Positions 1 through 9,362 of a stretch of DNA of 64,000 nt are shown one piece after another (the stretch's first letter is position 1; the number at the start of each line of letters is the position of its first letter). Below the pieces are notes generated by a model. It searched no databases and was not told where the DNA came from. It worked only from the letters and a program-made list of their open reading frames with translations. Source of the stretch: Verrucomicrobiaceae bacterium. Its GTDB lineage: Bacteria; Verrucomicrobiota; Verrucomicrobiia; Verrucomicrobiales; Verrucomicrobiaceae. The stretch is from contig JACKQF010000005.1 of NCBI GenBank assembly GCA_024232965.1, positions 452,266 through 516,265 of the forward strand, written 5' to 3'. Both the position numbers and the translations under genes were made by a program.

Positions 1-2907
1 ATCGTCGATGGACTTCACCATGAGCACCACTTCCGTGCCTTCTTTGCCGCGGATCAATTCCACCACCTGCTCGATGCTCATCGCGCGAACGTCTTTCAGC
101 GACTCGGCGGTGTCGCCGACGCGCAGGATTTCATCACCCGGTTTCAACCGGGATGCAGCCGGCGAGTTCGGGAGGACTTTGGCCACTAGAAAGCGACCGA
201 TTTTCACCTGCAGTGCGATGCCGATGCCGACGATGTTCTCAACGCCAGGTTCCGCACTCAGACTCCGAATGCGTGCCCTGAGTTGCAACACCTCAGGATG
301 CTGCTCACCTCGATTGGTGAGGAGCCGGCTGAGCTCGGCTTGCAGCTTCTTCAACTCTTCGCCGTGCCTTGTGACGCTGGCAGGCGGGAGGTTCACGGTA
401 TCTGTCGAGAATGAAATCACGCCGCCCGGTTCGATCGTCGCTCCCTGGCCCAGCGACGGCCTACCGAGGAACATGCTGCCAATGATGATCTGCCCGCTGC
501 GGTCGTTGGTCGTGAATAAGATTTTGTGTGCCTGAACATGCTTCACAGGGTGAATCCGCACCTCGGAAGGACTGATCATCGCGGCTCGTGCACTCTGAGC
601 GATTTCCGAATCGGGAAAGACCAGCGCGATGCTCATGCGATCGCGATTTGCCAGCAGACCCTGGACCATTCGCGGATGCGGATCCGGATGAGGGCCGATG
701 ATGCCCACATGGCTGTCCGCCACCGTTCGGCGCGCCTGCTCCAACTGGTCGGCGGACAAGGCCGGGCCTTCAAACGAGAAACCCACCTGCGCCGTTCCTT
801 CCGAAGCGATGACCTGCGTGTCGAGAATGATCACATTGTCCCGCACCTCACGCACGACGCACGAGGCCTCGAGGCGCGGCGACCGTGAATAGGACCAGAA
901 ATACGTGGCAATCATCAATCCCACAAGCATGGCCACAATGAGCCCGACCACAGTTAGGACGACAAGGCAACCCGGACGTCGCCCGGTGTTCTTCTGTTCG
1001 CTAATCGTCTGGGAAGCGTGCCAGAGCACAACGCCCGCCCAGGGGAGTGCCAGCATTCCAAGCAACGCCAGTGGAACAAACACCACCTCCGACGGTCCTG
1101 GATGCCACCCCCCAGATTCACTCAATAATTGGGTGATCAAAAAACCGCCGATCACGATGAGTGGCAACGACAAAGCAAAGGCGGCCCACGAGAGCCCACG
1201 GCGAAACCCCGAGTGAGACACGCGCGACAGCAATCCGAACCTCCAAACAACGACAGCCATGACCGCGCCAATTAGGAGAGTCTCGAGCACGCCCAACCGC
1301 AATATGCTCAGAAGAGAAACCAAGCCCGCACCCGCAAAGAACAGGGTAACCACTGCCGCGACGGTCGTTTTTAGACTGGCTTCTCTTGCAGCCGCGACCT
1401 GCGGCGATCCTGGTTGAACCATTCGAAGTCCTTTGTTCCAAATCTCCGGAGTGAGTCCTTGTTGCCGGGCCCAATCGGTCCCGCACAAAAACGTTCGTTC
1501 GAGACTGCGAAACAACGGATAAAATGCCAACCCAGCAACCAATACAGCGATGCCGAGAATCCAATTCACCGGCGGCGGCAGGAACATGACCGAGAATAGA
1601 GGGCCAAAGAACGTCGCGGCGTTCCAAATCCCGAATAGGCCACTCCGCCAGAACGCTTCCTTCCGTTCGCTTGGCGTAAAGTGACGCACGATTTCCCGAG
1701 CAATGGCCCGATCCCCGCAGATCTGAATCCCTTGCAATTCGCCGTTTGAATCGTGCAGTTCCCCTTGTTCGGACGGGTAACCGCTCTCCACCCATTCACC
1801 CACACGGGGACAACCACACTTCGGACACCAAATGAACATACGGCGCTCCTTGTGACTCGCGCTCCACTGAATACCGTGCGCATGGTCCGCGGCCCGCGTG
1901 TGTCCGCAGGTCCGGCATTTCACACATGGACAGGCTTTTGTCGACTCGGCTCCACTAACCGCAGCCTCCACCTGACTCCGAAATTCAGCTGCGGTGGGAA
2001 AGCGCATTTCGGGCGCCGTTTCCAGGGCGCGCAAAACGATCTCGTCGATGCGGATGTCCACCTGCACACGTTTCGAAGGCGCCTCGATCTTGTCCCTTGG
2101 TCGCTCGCCGGTGAGCATTTCATAAAGCACGACGCCGAGGCTGTAGATGTCCGCGCGGTGGTCAGCGGAGCCGTTGGCCTGCTCTGGCGCCGCGTAGTCG
2201 GGTGTGCCTTGGGGAAGTGAAACAGACTCTCCCGTGTGTTCTGATCCTGAATAGATCGGAGTGTCTGTTTCACGGTGAACGATCTTCGCGATGCCGAAGT
2301 CCGCGATCTTCACCACGCCCGCCTTATCGATGAGCAGGTTCTCCGGCTTGATGTCGCGATGCACGATGCCGTGGTCGTGCGCGCATTGCAGCGCATCGCA
2401 AACGGGCGGCACGATGCTGAGCGCCTCCTTTGGCGTGAGCTTCTTCGTTTGCAGCAGTTGTCGCAGGTTCACCCCGTCGACGAACTCCATCAGCAGGTAG
2501 TAGAATCCGCCTGCCTGCCCGAAGTCGTGAACCGCGACAATGTGCGGATGATTCAATGCAGCGAGCGCCTGCGCCTCCTTTTCAAAGCGTGCGGCGAACT
2601 GTGGATCGTCTGCACGTTCCGGTGCGAGCAGCTTCAGTGCAACGAGCCTATTAAGCAACTTTTGCCTCGCCTTATACACGACACCCATGCCGCCACGTCC
2701 GAGGCACTCCATGATTTCAAGCTGGGGGAAGTGCGGGGAGAGTTCCTCCGGTGTGAGCGCTGGTATCGGGACCGCTGTTTCTCCGCTTTGCGTCGGCTGC
2801 ATCGCCCCTGCCATGAGGCAGCGTGGGCAGCAGCCATTCACGGCATCGACTGGCAGAGACACACCGCAGAGCGGGCACTTGGAGTCGGCAAATAGGTTGG
2901 TGTCCAT
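1..2907 (-). CDS. Membrane Ser/Thr protein kinase with zinc ribbons and PDZ domain (partial, C-terminus off window)
   Basis: Read from the reverse complement, the frame is open from an ATG at 2907 to the window edge (969 codons seen). Residues 11-30 hold two CxxC pairs (CPLC, CPRC), a zinc-ribbon-like start. A Hanks-type kinase domain follows: GRGGMGVVYKA glycine loop, VALK lysine, HRDIKPEN catalytic loop, DFGIAK and GTPDYAAPEQ. After it come a second Cys-rich cluster (CPCVKCRTC ... CPKCGCP), several hydrophobic membrane segments, a short coiled coil, and a PDZ-like domain (SPAASRLKPGDEILRVGD) near the edge. It probably phosphorylates proteins in response to an envelope signal sensed by the membrane or PDZ part (inference). 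It starts 43 bp after the sigma factor gene, so the two are likely co-transcribed. Its activation loop is built from a palindromic element (2217-2273). A paralogous pair lies at 58587-63114. Confidence 0.9.
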   Translation of the reverse strand, partial: MDTNLFADSKCPLCGVSLPVDAVNGCCPRCLMAGAMQPTQSGETAVPIPALTPEELSPHFPQLEIMECLGRGGMGVVYKARQKLLNRLVALKLLAPERADDPQFAARFEKEAQALAALNHPHIVAVHDFGQAGGFYYLLMEFVDGVNLRQLLQTKKLTPKEALSIVPPVCDALQCAHDHGIVHRDIKPENLLIDKAGVVKIADFGIAKIVHRETDTPIYSGSEHTGESVSLPQGTPDYAAPEQANGSADHRADIYSLGVVLYEMLTGERPRDKIEAPSKRVQVDIRIDEIVLRALETAPEMRFPTAAEFRSQVEAAVSGAESTKACPCVKCRTCGHTRAADHAHGIQWSASHKERRMFIWCPKCGCPRVGEWVESGYPSEQGELHDSNGELQGIQICGDRAIAREIVRHFTPSERKEAFWRSGLFGIWNAATFFGPLFSVMFLPPPVNWILGIAVLVAGLAFYPLFRSLERTFLCGTDWARQQGLTPEIWNKGLRMVQPGSPQVAAAREASLKTTVAAVVTLFFAGAGLVSLLSILRLGVLETLLIGAVMAVVVWRFGLLSRVSHSGFRRGLSWAAFALSLPLIVIGGFLITQLLSESGGWHPGPSEVVFVPLALLGMLALPWAGVVLWHASQTISEQKNTGRRPGCLVVLTVVGLIVAMLVGLMIATYFWSYSRSPRLEASCVVREVRDNVIILDTQVIASEGTAQVGFSFEGPALSADQLEQARRTVADSHVGIIGPHPDPHPRMVQGLLANRDRMSIALVFPDSEIAQSARAAMISPSEVRIHPVKHVQAHKILFTTNDRSGQIIIGSMFLGRPSLGQGATIEPGGVISFSTDTVNLPPASVTRHGEELKKLQAELSRLLTNRGEQHPEVLQLRARIRSLSAEPGVENIVGIGIALQVKIGRFLVAKVLPNSPAASRLKPGDEILRVGDTAESLKDVRAMSIEQVVELIRGKEGTEVVLMVKSIDD
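2217..2273. repeat. 57-nt palindromic element inside kinase activation loop (copy 1)
   Basis: This 57-nt (19-codon) segment is bounded by perfect 11-bp terminal inverted repeats: GTGAAACAGAC at 2217-2227 and GTCTGTTTCAC at 2263-2273. It lies between the DFG and APE motifs of the kinase. The same-length element occurs at the homologous position of the second kinase (59996-60052). Confidence 0.75.
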
Positions 2908-2950
2908 AATTTACGATGCCGTATCGCCAGGCAATGGATGCAAACTTTTT

Positions 2951-3691
2951 TCAACCGGCCAAAGCAGCGAACAGAGAACGCATCTCATCCTCCACAGAAC
3001 CGTCTTGTCCAAGTGTGCCGGCGACCTCTGCCTTCACATGATGACGAAAGCGTGATCTCAAGCGGTGGATGGCGGCCTTCATGGCCGGGAGGCTGAGGCC
3101 CAAAGCGGCGGCGACAGCACCCTGATCTCCATAGCCAGACTCACCCATCAGCCAGGGTCTCATCAGATGCACCACCTTCGACCTTCCCTGTGCCTCGCAC
3201 TCCGCATTGAGGGCCTGCATCGCCCGCTCCAGCACAGTGATGGCCCATTGGCGATCATACACCACCTCGGGCGATAAGCGTGCGTCCGCCGCCACATTCA
3301 GGGCGGGTGATTCGGCTGAGTCTGCCTCCAACGAGAGCTGCGCGATTCCGCCACCACGTTTCTGCCTCGACGCCGCCTCGCGATGATGGGCGACGAAGTG
3401 CTTCACTGCGCCAAGCAGATAGAAGCGAAACCGCCCGCGCTGTGGGTCCGCCGTATGAATGGTTCCACCGCCGAGCATCTCAGCAAAGAAGGCATGGCTA
3501 ATCTCCCGCGCCGCATCCGCATCCCGAAACACGCTACGAAGGTAGGCAACGACGGGCTCATAATACGCATCACACAGGTCTGCAAGCGCCCTACGGCCCT
3601 CCTCGGAATCAGCCTTCGCCATACACACGCGAGTCCACCGCGTGGTGTAAAACGCCGCTGCCGGGAGGTTTGATGGTGGGGTGGAGTCCAT
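2951..3691 (-). CDS. ECF-type RNA polymerase sigma factor linked to a Ser/Thr kinase
   Basis: A 246-residue protein. Near the N-terminus it has a region-2-like stretch (LCDAYYEPVVAYLRSVFRD, then ADAAREISHAFFAEML). The C-terminus carries a region-4 helix-turn-helix (YGDQGAVAAALGLSLPAMKAAIHRLRSRF). The family is the sigma-70-like ECF group that PVC bacteria encode beside Ser/Thr kinases, in which the kinase is thought to control sigma activity; that partnership is inferred from position only. No anti-sigma gene adjoins it. An upstream GTG at 3712 is possible, but the ATG at 3691 matches the start of the paralogue at 58587. A block before the gene (3703-3744) is conserved before that paralogue, which suggests autoregulation. 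Confidence 0.88.
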   Translation of the reverse strand: MDSTPPSNLPAAAFYTTRWTRVCMAKADSEEGRRALADLCDAYYEPVVAYLRSVFRDADAAREISHAFFAEMLGGGTIHTADPQRGRFRFYLLGAVKHFVAHHREAASRQKRGGGIAQLSLEADSAESPALNVAADARLSPEVVYDRQWAITVLERAMQALNAECEAQGRSKVVHLMRPWLMGESGYGDQGAVAAALGLSLPAMKAAIHRLRSRFRHHVKAEVAGTLGQDGSVEDEMRSLFAALAG

Positions 3692-3702
3692 GGGCGGTAG
3701 AG

Positions 3703-3744
3703 ATCCTGTCACAGTTCAATGACGTTTTGGAGAAGAAAGGTGAC
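3703..3744 (-). promoter_or_regulatory. Conserved sigma-gene promoter block (copy 1)
   Basis: Read on the minus strand, this 42-bp block contains GTCACCTTTC, then CTCCAAAAC, then GTCAT. It aligns without gaps at 33 of 42 positions to the block before the paralogous sigma gene (58533-58574). The GTCACC and CGTCAT elements resemble an ECF -35/-10 pair (inference), so each sigma factor may drive its own gene. Confidence 0.5.
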
Positions 3745-3794
3745 GCCCCTATTCCGGCAGACAGAGTTTTTCACTCGCTTGGAGGAAACCGTAG

Positions 3795-5273
3795 CTACTT
3801 CTTCTTCGCTTCGGCCTCACGTAGGCGCTGGACCTTCGGCTTGTAGCCTGCGGCGAGGTTTGTTTGCGTGGAGCGGAGGTGGGTTAGCAGCTTTTCGCGC
3901 ATGATGTTCAGTGTCTCGTGATGCTCCGGTGACGCAGAGAGGTCTGTTTGTTCCAAGGGATCGGCTTCAACGTCGAAAAGGTATTCCCGCTCCTCGTCGG
4001 CCCAGTACTTGTAGCGATCGTCGCGCGCCATCATCCGCAGCGGCACCTTGTCGCCGATCTCGCTGATGGCGATGGGGCGAAGGCGCTCGCTTTGACCGGT
4101 AGCGATGGGCAGGAGTGACTTGGCAAAGCGACCCGGCGTCAACTCGCCACCGACCGCATCGACAATCGTCGGATACACATCCATCATCTGGACCGGTGCC
4201 CTGCTGCGCGCAGGTTGGATCTTCGTCGGCCAACGCATTACCAGCGGAACTCGCACGGACTCTTCATAAAAGCGGCCCTTTGTCAGGTAGCCGTGGGCGC
4301 CCATCATCTCGCCATGATCTGCGGTGAAGACCGTCAATGATTCGTCCCAGGTGCCGCGCGTCTTCATCGCCTCCACCAGGCGGCCAACACAATCATCCAC
4401 GAGTGCCATTTTGCCCAGGTAGTTCGCCAACATCGCCCGAGTCTTCTCACGATCGAGCGCGTGCCCCTCTCGCAGATACTTCTCGGGCACATTGGCAGGA
4501 AGTGTTAGTTTCTCCGGATCAAACATTGTCGCGTATTTGCCCGGCGCATCCAAGGGCGGATGGGGCGAGTGCAGGCTGACCACCAGACACATGGGTTTGT
4601 CCTTCGGCTGCTTTTGGATGAAGTCCACCGCGAGGCCCGTAGTGAACCAATCATGATAGTCCTCTGTCGTCGCGACACTTGGACGGGGCGCAAACTCGCC
4701 TTTCACATAGCGGCCATGCAGGTCACCTGCTACCGCCTCCAAGAGACCACGGTCCCAGAGATACTGCGAGTAAGCATCGCGCCCCTTGGTCGAATCGGGA
4801 GGCCCGGGGATATCGGCCACGTGATTCAGTCCCAGCGCCTTATAAAACGCGCCGCTGTTTTTGAACTGCTCCTTCCACAGCGGACCCGCCGTCCAATGCG
4901 TCTTACCGATGTGCGCCGTCGTCAAACCCGCACGCTGGATGTCACGATACATCGGCGCGTCCTCAGGCGCGGGGAAATAGCCCGACGCATTGCCCCAGAT
5001 CTCATGCCCAGCATTGTGCGGATACAGTCCGGTCAGCAGCGAGACCCGCGCCGGCATGCATACTGGCGAGGTGGTGTAGCACGCATCGAAGATCATTCCC
5101 TGCTTTGCGATCTGATCCAGATGCGGCGTGCGCACTTCCTTGTTTTCCCAGCTTGTGTATCGGGGATTCCACTGATCTGCGATGATGACCAGCACGTCCG
5201 GCTTCCGGTCCGCAGCCGTGATCCGCACGGGCAAGACCACACAGAACACCAGGCAAAAAATGATCCATTTCAT
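3795..5273 (-). CDS. Secreted arylsulfatase-type sulfatase (family S1), choline-sulfatase-like
   Basis: About 492 residues from the ATG at 5273, chosen because a signal peptide (MKWIIFCLVFCVVLP) begins there. The sulfatase N-terminus VLVIIADQ supplies metal-binding Asp residues. The CMPARVSLLTG stretch is the CxPxR signature whose Cys is converted to formylglycine, and FTADHGEMMGAHG provides the second metal site. The enzyme would hydrolyse sulfate esters in the periplasm or outside the cell. The substrate cannot be read from sequence; the overall form resembles choline-sulfatase-like S1 enzymes. Activation needs a formylglycine-generating enzyme, which is not in this window. The gene is 51 bp downstream of the divergent promoter of the sigma gene block and is read away from the esterase gene at 5364. 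Confidence 0.9.
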   Translation of the reverse strand: MKWIIFCLVFCVVLPVRITAADRKPDVLVIIADQWNPRYTSWENKEVRTPHLDQIAKQGMIFDACYTTSPVCMPARVSLLTGLYPHNAGHEIWGNASGYFPAPEDAPMYRDIQRAGLTTAHIGKTHWTAGPLWKEQFKNSGAFYKALGLNHVADIPGPPDSTKGRDAYSQYLWDRGLLEAVAGDLHGRYVKGEFAPRPSVATTEDYHDWFTTGLAVDFIQKQPKDKPMCLVVSLHSPHPPLDAPGKYATMFDPEKLTLPANVPEKYLREGHALDREKTRAMLANYLGKMALVDDCVGRLVEAMKTRGTWDESLTVFTADHGEMMGAHGYLTKGRFYEESVRVPLVMRWPTKIQPARSRAPVQMMDVYPTIVDAVGGELTPGRFAKSLLPIATGQSERLRPIAISEIGDKVPLRMMARDDRYKYWADEEREYLFDVEADPLEQTDLSASPEHHETLNIMREKLLTHLRSTQTNLAAGYKPKVQRLREAEAKKK

Positions 5274-5363
5274 GAGACGCAACACAATCAGATGCAGTGA
5301 ACGATCAAACACAGCGTATCTCACCGTAAAATCACCCCGTCAGTTCTCCCCCAACAAACCAAC

Positions 5364-6269
5364 ATGCCAACCCTGTATCGTCTCCTCACTCTGTCCATCG
5401 TTCTTGGCAGTCTCCCACTCTATGCAGAATCCCGAGCTCGACCAACCATCCCGACTCACACACGGACGGAAGATGTCGTGTATGGCCGCAAGTTCGGCGT
5501 CGCGCTAACGCTCGATGTGGTGCAGCCGGAGAAGCCCAATGGCTACGGCATCGTGTACATGGTCAGCGGCGGCTGGGTCTCGGGCTACTCGCCCAACACG
5601 CCAGACTACTACGCCCCCTTTCTGGCACATGGCTACACGGTCTTCTCCGTGCGCCACGGCTGCCAGCCAAAGTTCATCATCCCGGAAATCACGCAGGACA
5701 TCCACCGCGCCATTCGTTTTGTCCGACACAATGCGGCCAAGTGGAACATCAATCCCGACAAACTCGGCATCAGCGGCGGCAGCGCGGGCGGGCACCTCTC
5801 GCTGACTATGGCCGTGCATGGAGGTCCGGGCGACCCGAGGGCCAAAGATCCGGTGGATCGCGAAAGCAGCGCCATCCAAGCGGTGGCCTGCCTGTATCCG
5901 CCGACCGATTTCCTCAACTACGGCAAGCCCGGTGAGGACGCAGTGGGGGTCGGCACGCTGAAGAACTACAAAGGCGCCTTCGGGGCCGAATCCGACACGC
6001 TGGAAGGCCGCGAGCGTCTCGGCAAGGAAGTCTCGCCGATCTATTTCATCACCGCGAAACTCCCGCCCACCTTCATCATTCACGGCGATCAGGACTTCCT
6101 CGTTCCGATCCAGCAATCGGAGACCTTCGTCGCCAAAGCAAAAGAAGCAGGTGCCACCGCCAAGCTCGTCGTCAAACCAGGTGCATCCCACGGCTGGGCA
6201 GATCGCCAACCGGACTACGAGCAGTTCGCGGACTGGTTTGATGCGCACCTGCGCGGGATCAAGAAGTGA
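5364..6269 (+). CDS. Secreted alpha/beta hydrolase (BD-FAE/esterase-lipase type)
   Basis: A 301-residue protein with a signal peptide (MPTLYRLLTLSIVLGSLPLYA). It is an alpha/beta-hydrolase: nucleophile elbow GISGGSAGGH with the catalytic Ser, an acid in HGDQDFLVP, and the His in ASHGWAD near the C-terminus. The family includes acetyl-xylan and feruloyl esterases and carbohydrate O-acyl esterases. Together with neighbouring sulfatases, a role in removing ester groups from glycans is plausible (inference). It is divergent from the sulfatase at 5273, with about 90 bp between the starts, and converges on the FAD oxidoreductase with a 9-bp gap. Confidence 0.87.
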   Translation: MPTLYRLLTLSIVLGSLPLYAESRARPTIPTHTRTEDVVYGRKFGVALTLDVVQPEKPNGYGIVYMVSGGWVSGYSPNTPDYYAPFLAHGYTVFSVRHGCQPKFIIPEITQDIHRAIRFVRHNAAKWNINPDKLGISGGSAGGHLSLTMAVHGGPGDPRAKDPVDRESSAIQAVACLYPPTDFLNYGKPGEDAVGVGTLKNYKGAFGAESDTLEGRERLGKEVSPIYFITAKLPPTFIIHGDQDFLVPIQQSETFVAKAKEAGATAKLVVKPGASHGWADRQPDYEQFADWFDAHLRGIKK

Positions 6270-6278
6270 GGCACCATT

Positions 6279-8309
6279 TCACTCCGCCAGCAACTGCACC
6301 GCATCGGCACCCACGATGCCATCGGTGTCAGAGTTCTCGACAGTAATGGTGGCAGGCTTGCTCTCCTCAAATCGAAACACGCCGAGGCTGAGGAAGATTT
6401 TATCGATCGGCGGTGTCTTCTTTTGATTTACGCGAATCATCTTCTCGCCGTCCGCGTGCTGGATGCGCACGGGAACGTTGCTGGCACGGTTCGGTGCGGA
6501 CGCATAAGACACACGGACCTCGTAGCGTCCGCTAGCGGGCACTTTGAGGGTGTAGCAAATGCTCAAGGCTCCCTTCTCCGCATTCGCATCGTGCACGCTC
6601 GCGCCATCGACGGGATTTCCGTAGTTGCTGCCCGTCCAGTGACCGGTTTTCTCAGCCTGCTGGTCGTCCATGACGATGCCGGGAAGTTTCGCGGAGCGCG
6701 GCATGTTGGCGAGCTCGGCCAGTTCGAGCACGGCTTTTTGTTCGAGCAGTTTGTTGCGGAGCGCCTGCACATCGATGCCTTGCACGCTTTGGTTCGCCTT
6801 GATGGCCTGCGCGGCCGCTAGCCCCGAGGCGTGGCCGAGCGCCATGTAAACGGGCTCCATTCGGATGGAGCAATAGGCGATGTGGCTGGCAGACAAGCAG
6901 AAAGGCACGAGCAGATTTCCGCACTCGGCACGCTTCGGCGTGAGGCTGCGATAGGCGATCTGATACGGCAGTGCAGGTGTGTCCTGGAAGCTGCCTTCGT
7001 CGCGCACGGTGCCATCGGCGGCGAGGATGCGCTGCACGATGTGGCAGTCGATGACGAAGGAACCCATGGCCACGCCGTCGTCTTTGAAGATGTCGGTTTG
7101 CAGGTCCTTCTGCACCATCACGTATTCGCCGATCATGCGACGGCCTTCGCGAATGTAGAGTGCGTAGGGCCAGTGGTCGTTGTCGGCGAACTCGTCTTTG
7201 CACAGGCCCCAGGAGTTCGTTTGATCGCGCAATGACTGCGGCACGCGTTCGTCATGACCGAGGAACCACAGCATGCCTTGAGTGAAGTCGATATGATCCT
7301 GCCAGATGCGCGCACGCGTGGCGGCATCGCCGTCCGGGTAGTCGAAGTTCGCTCCGGGATAGTCAGTGGAGAAAAGCCCCTGCGCATTGAGGTCATACTT
7401 GCCATTCGCGACATTGCCGAGGTGAAACAGGCGACCGAAGCGGATGCCGGGGAAGGTTTGAATCAATCGCAGCAGCAACTCGTAGCGCGACGGATCGTAG
7501 TTCGCTGGTTTCGGGAACGGAACGAGGATGTCTGGGCGCTGGGTCACGCAGATGCGGAAGTTGTAGGCCTGCGTGCGATGATCTGCATCGCCTGGCTGCA
7601 ACTTCGCAGCGGGATAGACGCCGAAAATCGGTTTACCGTTAGCATCGACTCCCGAGATGCTCGCGGGCGTGCCGTGGATGTAGCTCGGACCTGTGCCGCC
7701 GATGCTCGGGCAGTCGCTCTCCATGACCTCGACGGTGCGCGGCCGAATGTCCATCGGGTGATAACCGGCGAGCGGCTCGCCATACTGCGCGCTGCTTTCA
7801 CGTCCGACGATGTAGCTGACCTTCGCCGCCGCCATGAGATCACCTTCGTAGCTCGCATCGATGAACATCTTTCCCGAGTAGGTCGTGCCATCGTTCGTGG
7901 TCAGGCTCATGATGCGCGCTCCATCCTTGGTAACGGACTTCAATGACTGTGCCGTCACCACCTTCACGCCAGCCTCATCCAGCATCGCCTGAAACGTGGC
8001 CAGGTTCACACTGGGCTCCGCATACCACATCGGCGTGTCGGGTTTCGCGCCGGCGGCACGCGTGAAGAACTCGCGAGGGAAACCTCCGATCGTCTGCTCC
8101 TTGCCCACATCTGACCGACAAAGCCCGCCCGTGACCATGCCTCCGATCCATTTCGTCGGCTCGACCACCACCACCGACAAGCCCTCGCGTGCCGCGACGA
8201 CCCCAGCCGCAATTCCCGCCGGTGTGCCGCCGTAGATGACGAGATCCTCAGCAAACGAGAAGGCAGTGGTAGCGACAATGGCAGCGGCAACAGAAACAAA
8301 GCGGAGCAT
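6279..8309 (-). CDS. Secreted FAD-dependent oxidoreductase with C-terminal golvesin/xanthan-lyase-like domain
   Basis: A 676-residue protein with a signal peptide (MLRFVSVAAAIVATTAFSFA), then an FAD-binding Rossmann start (LVIYGGTPAGIAAGVVAAREG) and GGMVTGGL, as in the FAD_oxidored family common in PVC bacteria. Residues from about 545 to the end form a beta-rich domain (YTLKVPASGRYEVRVSY ... NRASNVPV) like the C-terminal domain of golvesin and xanthan-lyase proteins, often a carbohydrate-binding module. Substrate and electron acceptor are unknown. A shorter paralogue without this tail lies at 45934-47550. A large imperfect palindrome (8368-8521) separates it from the phosphodiesterase gene upstream. 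Confidence 0.85.
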   Translation of the reverse strand: MLRFVSVAAAIVATTAFSFAEDLVIYGGTPAGIAAGVVAAREGLSVVVVEPTKWIGGMVTGGLCRSDVGKEQTIGGFPREFFTRAAGAKPDTPMWYAEPSVNLATFQAMLDEAGVKVVTAQSLKSVTKDGARIMSLTTNDGTTYSGKMFIDASYEGDLMAAAKVSYIVGRESSAQYGEPLAGYHPMDIRPRTVEVMESDCPSIGGTGPSYIHGTPASISGVDANGKPIFGVYPAAKLQPGDADHRTQAYNFRICVTQRPDILVPFPKPANYDPSRYELLLRLIQTFPGIRFGRLFHLGNVANGKYDLNAQGLFSTDYPGANFDYPDGDAATRARIWQDHIDFTQGMLWFLGHDERVPQSLRDQTNSWGLCKDEFADNDHWPYALYIREGRRMIGEYVMVQKDLQTDIFKDDGVAMGSFVIDCHIVQRILAADGTVRDEGSFQDTPALPYQIAYRSLTPKRAECGNLLVPFCLSASHIAYCSIRMEPVYMALGHASGLAAAQAIKANQSVQGIDVQALRNKLLEQKAVLELAELANMPRSAKLPGIVMDDQQAEKTGHWTGSNYGNPVDGASVHDANAEKGALSICYTLKVPASGRYEVRVSYASAPNRASNVPVRIQHADGEKMIRVNQKKTPPIDKIFLSLGVFRFEESKPATITVENSDTDGIVGADAVQLLAE

Positions 8310-8367
8310 GCGTCACCCTAAGCACACCCTCAGCCGTCTATCACCCAAGAAAACCGAGCCGCAGGCT

Positions 8368-8521
8368 CCTTGGACTGCGCGCAGCCCGCTGCCGCTTTCG
8401 GGCGATGGCAGCCCTGCTGCCGGGAGTGAGCGATGATTCCAGAAAAGATCCACCCGTCAGACCTACCCCGGCCAGCAGGGCTGGCCTCCAAAAAGCGGCA
8501 GGAGCCTGCCGCAGTCCAAGG
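8368..8521. repeat. Large imperfect palindromic intergenic repeat
   Basis: Arm 8368-8399 (starting CCTTGGACTGCG) is the imperfect inverse of 8491-8521 (ending CGCAGTCCAAGG). A second nested inverted pair lies inside (GGCAGCCCTGCTGCCGG near 8406-8422 and GGCCAGCAGGGCTGGCC near 8470-8486). The whole 154-bp segment could fold as a long hairpin. It fills most of the 247-bp gap between the FAD oxidoreductase and the phosphodiesterase genes; no coding signal is seen in it. Confidence 0.7.
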
Positions 8522-8556
8522 TGGCTACGCCTCCGTCGAGCCCGCCTCCAACCAAA

Positions 8557-9354
8557 TCACTTCAGCGGCTTGATGCCGAACTCGCTGGCCACCGGAATGG
8601 CCGCCGCGAGGTCATTCACGAGCGGGAAATCCACGCCCGCCGTCCACTGACGCCGCAGACCTTCGGGCGACTCGTCATGGTAGTAGTTCACGCGGACGCC
8701 CGCGTCTTTGAGGAGCTTCACAGCCTCGACCGGCACCTCGCCCTTGCCGAGCAACTGGATGAACTGCGCCTTCATGGCGATGGTTTCCTGCGCATAGGCT
8801 AGCGAGCTTCCCTGACGCTCCATGTTGCAGATCAGGATGTCCGGCACCACTGCCCGCGCGGCTTTCGCTGCATCCGCAGTGGCGGCGAGAAAAGCCTGAT
8901 GCGTGCGCCCAGTCTTGGCGATCACTTTGGCAGTCGCCTCGCCAACTGCGGCACCGCCTTTGAGGTGGCAGTTGAGCCACACATTCTTCGGAAACACGGC
9001 GAGCGCCTCTTCAAACGTCGGTATGCGCGTGCCTGCGAACCTCGCATTCATTTTACCACCTGCATCGAGCGCCTTGACCTCCGCGAGCGTCAGCTCAGAG
9101 ACCTTCCCTTTTCCGCTCGTCGTGCGATCCACTGTGGCATCATGCATCAGCACTAAAAATCCATCTTTCGTGAGCTGCACATCGAACTCGATCATCTGTG
9201 CGCCGAGACGAATCGCTTCTTCAAAAGCCGGGATCGTATTCTCTGGATGCGTGCTCATCGCGCCACGATGCGCGCAAAGCCCACGGGCTGGCATGGCGAT
9301 GTCGGCGGCGTGAATGGACGCGATGCAGCCGAGGAAGAGAAGGAGTCGTTTCAT
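8557..9354 (-). CDS. Secreted glycerophosphodiester phosphodiesterase
   Basis: A 265-residue protein with a signal peptide (MKRLLLFLGCIASIHA). GDPD family marks are clear: AHRGAMSTHPENTIPAFEEA holds the catalytic His and Arg plus the ENT segment, IEFDVQLTKDG gives the metal-binding Glu/Asp pair, and LMHDATVDRTTSGKG gives the second catalytic His. These enzymes hydrolyse glycerophosphodiesters to glycerol-3-phosphate and an alcohol, here outside the cytoplasm. The gene starts 8 bp after the beta-helix gene on the same strand, so the two are likely one operon. Confidence 0.9.
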   Translation of the reverse strand: MKRLLLFLGCIASIHAADIAMPARGLCAHRGAMSTHPENTIPAFEEAIRLGAQMIEFDVQLTKDGFLVLMHDATVDRTTSGKGKVSELTLAEVKALDAGGKMNARFAGTRIPTFEEALAVFPKNVWLNCHLKGGAAVGEATAKVIAKTGRTHQAFLAATADAAKAARAVVPDILICNMERQGSSLAYAQETIAMKAQFIQLLGKGEVPVEAVKLLKDAGVRVNYYHDESPEGLRRQWTAGVDFPLVNDLAAAIPVASEFGIKPLK

Positions 9355-9362
9355 GAGGCAAA

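Noticed and set aside
8..1216. Plus-strand open frames at the left edge
   Set aside because: They are shadows of the minus-strand kinase, whose frame is open across the whole segment and carries a PDZ domain and membrane segments.
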